This document shows, in pieces, positions 6,359 to 7,861 of a stretch of DNA of 7,861 nt; the stretch's first letter is position 1, and every line of letters begins with the position of its first letter. Below the pieces are notes generated by a model. That model saw only the letters and a program-made list of their open reading frames with translations. It was not told where the DNA came from and did not search any database. The position numbers and the translations under genes were made by a program. Source of the stretch: Chitinophaga pinensis (lineage in GTDB: Bacteria > Bacteroidota > Bacteroidia > Flavobacteriales > Flavobacteriaceae); the NCBI GenBank assembly GCA_943324925.2, contig CALPNL020000089.1:1-7861 (forward strand), given 5' to 3'.

Positions 6359-7861
6359 ATGGCATTATCTGAGCAAGAAATACTTCGTAGAGAAGCACTT
6401 CAAGAATTACGAAATTTGGGAATTAACCCCTACCCTGCTGACGAATTTGTTACGACCGCTTTTTCAAATGAAATTTTAGCCGATTTCGAAAAATTTGATG
6501 GCAAAGAAGTTGTTTTAGCAGGCCGATTGATGGGGAAAAGAATCATGGGTAAAGCTTCATTTGCTGAACTTAAAGATTCTGAAGGACGCATTCAAATTTA
6601 CATTTCGAGAGATGATATTTCTAACGATGAAGAAAAAACGATGTACAATGTGGTTTTCAAAAAGCTATTGGACATTGGTGACTTTATTGGGATAAAAGGA
6701 ACTGTTTTTAAGACTCAAGTAGGTGAAATTTCTATTCATGTTTACGGTTTAACCGTTTTGGCTAAAGCCTTGAAACCGCTTCCTGTGGTAAAAACTGATG
6801 CTGACGGAAAAACCCACGATGCTTTCGCCGATCCAGAACAAAGATACCGCCGTCGTTATGTTGATTTAACGGTGAACGATCATGTAAAAGAAACGTTTGT
6901 AAAAAGAACAAAATTGTTCAATGCAATGCGTTCGTTTTTTAATGACCAAGGTTATTTGGAAGTTGAAACTCCTGTTTTACAACCTATTCCAGGTGGCGCT
7001 GCGGCTCGTCCATTTATAACACACCACAATTCGTTAGATATTCCATTGTACATGAGAATTGCAAACGAATTGTATTTAAAAAGATTGATTGTTGGAGGTT
7101 TTGAAGGAGTTTATGAGTTTTCGAAAAACTTCAGAAATGAAGGCATGGACCGAACTCACAATCCAGAATTTACCGCAATGGAAATATATGTAGCCTACAA
7201 AGACTACAATTGGATGATGAAATTCACCGAAAATTTATTGGAACATTGCGCTGTTGCTGTTAATGGAACTTCGGAAGTTACTTTTGGAGAACACAAAGTT
7301 AACTTTAAAGCTCCGTATGCAAGAGTGACCATGACTGATTCTATTAAGCATTTTACAGGATTTGATATTTCTGGTAAATCGGAAGCGGAATTATTCGAAG
7401 CAGCAAGAGGAATGGGAATTGACGTCGATTCTACAATGGGTAAAGGAAAACTGATAGATGAAATTTTTGGCGCTAAATGCGAAGGAAACTATATTCAACC
7501 TACCTTTATTACTGATTATCCGAAAGAAATGTCGCCTCTATGTAAGTCACATCGCGACAACCCAGAATTGACAGAGCGCTTTGAATTGATGGTTTGTGGT
7601 AAAGAAGTAGCCAACGCTTATTCTGAATTAAACGATCCAATTGACCAACGAGAGCGTTTTGAACACCAATTGAAATTAGCAGAAAAAGGAGACGATGAAG
7701 CCACCGAATTTATCGATGAAGATTTTCTTCGTGCCTTAGAATATGGGATGCCACCAACCTCAGGTTTAGGAATTGGAATGGACCGATTAATGATGTTTTT
7801 AACCAATAATTCTTCAATTCAAGAAGTGTTATTTTTCCCACAAATGCGTCCGGAGAAAAAG
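6359..7861 (+). CDS. lysS: Lysyl-tRNA synthetase, class II (3' end cut off)
   Basis: This cytoplasmic enzyme attaches lysine to tRNA-Lys using ATP. 501 codons run from ATG at 6359 to the window edge without a stop. An N-terminal OB-fold that binds the tRNA anticodon spans about 51-137 (VVLAGRLMGKRIMGKASFAE; GRIQIYIS). The class II catalytic core follows: a linker with DPEQRYRRRYVDL (158-170), motif 1 ending in YLEVETPVL (199-207) with Pro205, motif 2 FRNEGMDRTHNPEFTAMEIY (258-277) with Arg259, and motif 3 GLGIGMDR (469-476) with Arg476, then FFPQMRPEKK at the edge. E. coli LysS ends shortly after this point. Bacteroidota enzymes, as I recall, carry some 60 more residues, so a C-terminal extension may lie beyond the window. 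It is transcribed divergently from lipB. The start agrees with the promoter just upstream and the family N-terminus (MALSEQEILRREAL). Confidence 0.97.
   Translation, partial: MALSEQEILRREALQELRNLGINPYPADEFVTTAFSNEILADFEKFDGKEVVLAGRLMGKRIMGKASFAELKDSEGRIQIYISRDDISNDEEKTMYNVVFKKLLDIGDFIGIKGTVFKTQVGEISIHVYGLTVLAKALKPLPVVKTDADGKTHDAFADPEQRYRRRYVDLTVNDHVKETFVKRTKLFNAMRSFFNDQGYLEVETPVLQPIPGGAAARPFITHHNSLDIPLYMRIANELYLKRLIVGGFEGVYEFSKNFRNEGMDRTHNPEFTAMEIYVAYKDYNWMMKFTENLLEHCAVAVNGTSEVTFGEHKVNFKAPYARVTMTDSIKHFTGFDISGKSEAELFEAARGMGIDVDSTMGKGKLIDEIFGAKCEGNYIQPTFITDYPKEMSPLCKSHRDNPELTERFELMVCGKEVANAYSELNDPIDQRERFEHQLKLAEKGDDEATEFIDEDFLRALEYGMPPTSGLGIGMDRLMMFLTNNSSIQEVLFFPQMRPEKK

Noticed and set aside
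7618..7806. Minus-strand open frame of 62 codons
   Set aside because: It is antisense to the lysS motif 3 region and is a shadow of that frame.

Overview
The window looks like chromosomal DNA of a Bacteroidota bacterium, most likely a Flavobacterium-type member of the Flavobacteriaceae. The reasons are: AT-rich DNA; a SusC/SusD outer-membrane pair with typical signatures; -7 promoter boxes of the TAnnTTTG type; no Shine-Dalgarno sequences before the genes; and flavobacterial-looking versions of RNase HII, LipB and lysyl-tRNA synthetase. The assignment is inferred from reading the sequence, without a database search.

Layout. Positions 1-4424 (minus strand) hold a two-gene susC-susD transcription unit. 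The TonB-dependent SusC/RagA-type transporter (1368-4424) comes first. A SusD/RagB surface lipoprotein follows 11 bp later (1356 down to the window edge, its 3' end cut off). Divergent from it, rnhB (4624-5274, plus) encodes ribonuclease HII. It converges on lipB (5524-6222, minus), the lipoate-pathway octanoyltransferase. The 249-bp gap between them is rich in repeats: 14 in-phase 7-bp units, a 9-bp-stem hairpin, a tandem 13-mer, and two outer elements that end in the same 11-mer. lysS (6359 to the window edge, plus) is divergent from lipB; it is class II lysyl-tRNA synthetase, open at its 3' end. The 136-bp lipB-lysS gap carries a good Bacteroidota-type promoter for each gene, plus three copies of a 10-mer placed on an 8-bp grid.

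Function. SusC and SusD should form a TonB-powered nutrient importer at the outer membrane, with SusD as the surface lid over the SusC barrel. No glycosidase, peptidase, sigma/anti-sigma pair or sensor lies inside the window, so the substrate cannot be named. rnhB, lipB and lysS are housekeeping genes for RNA removal from DNA, protein lipoylation and tRNA charging; they are functionally unrelated to the transporter. Arginine codon use differs sharply between susD (mostly AGA) and rnhB (mostly CGN), which suggests strong expression of the transporter unit.

I found no clearly new multi-gene system. The least explained part is the non-coding repeat cluster between rnhB and lipB. No tRNA, rRNA, CRISPR array or insertion sequence was seen.
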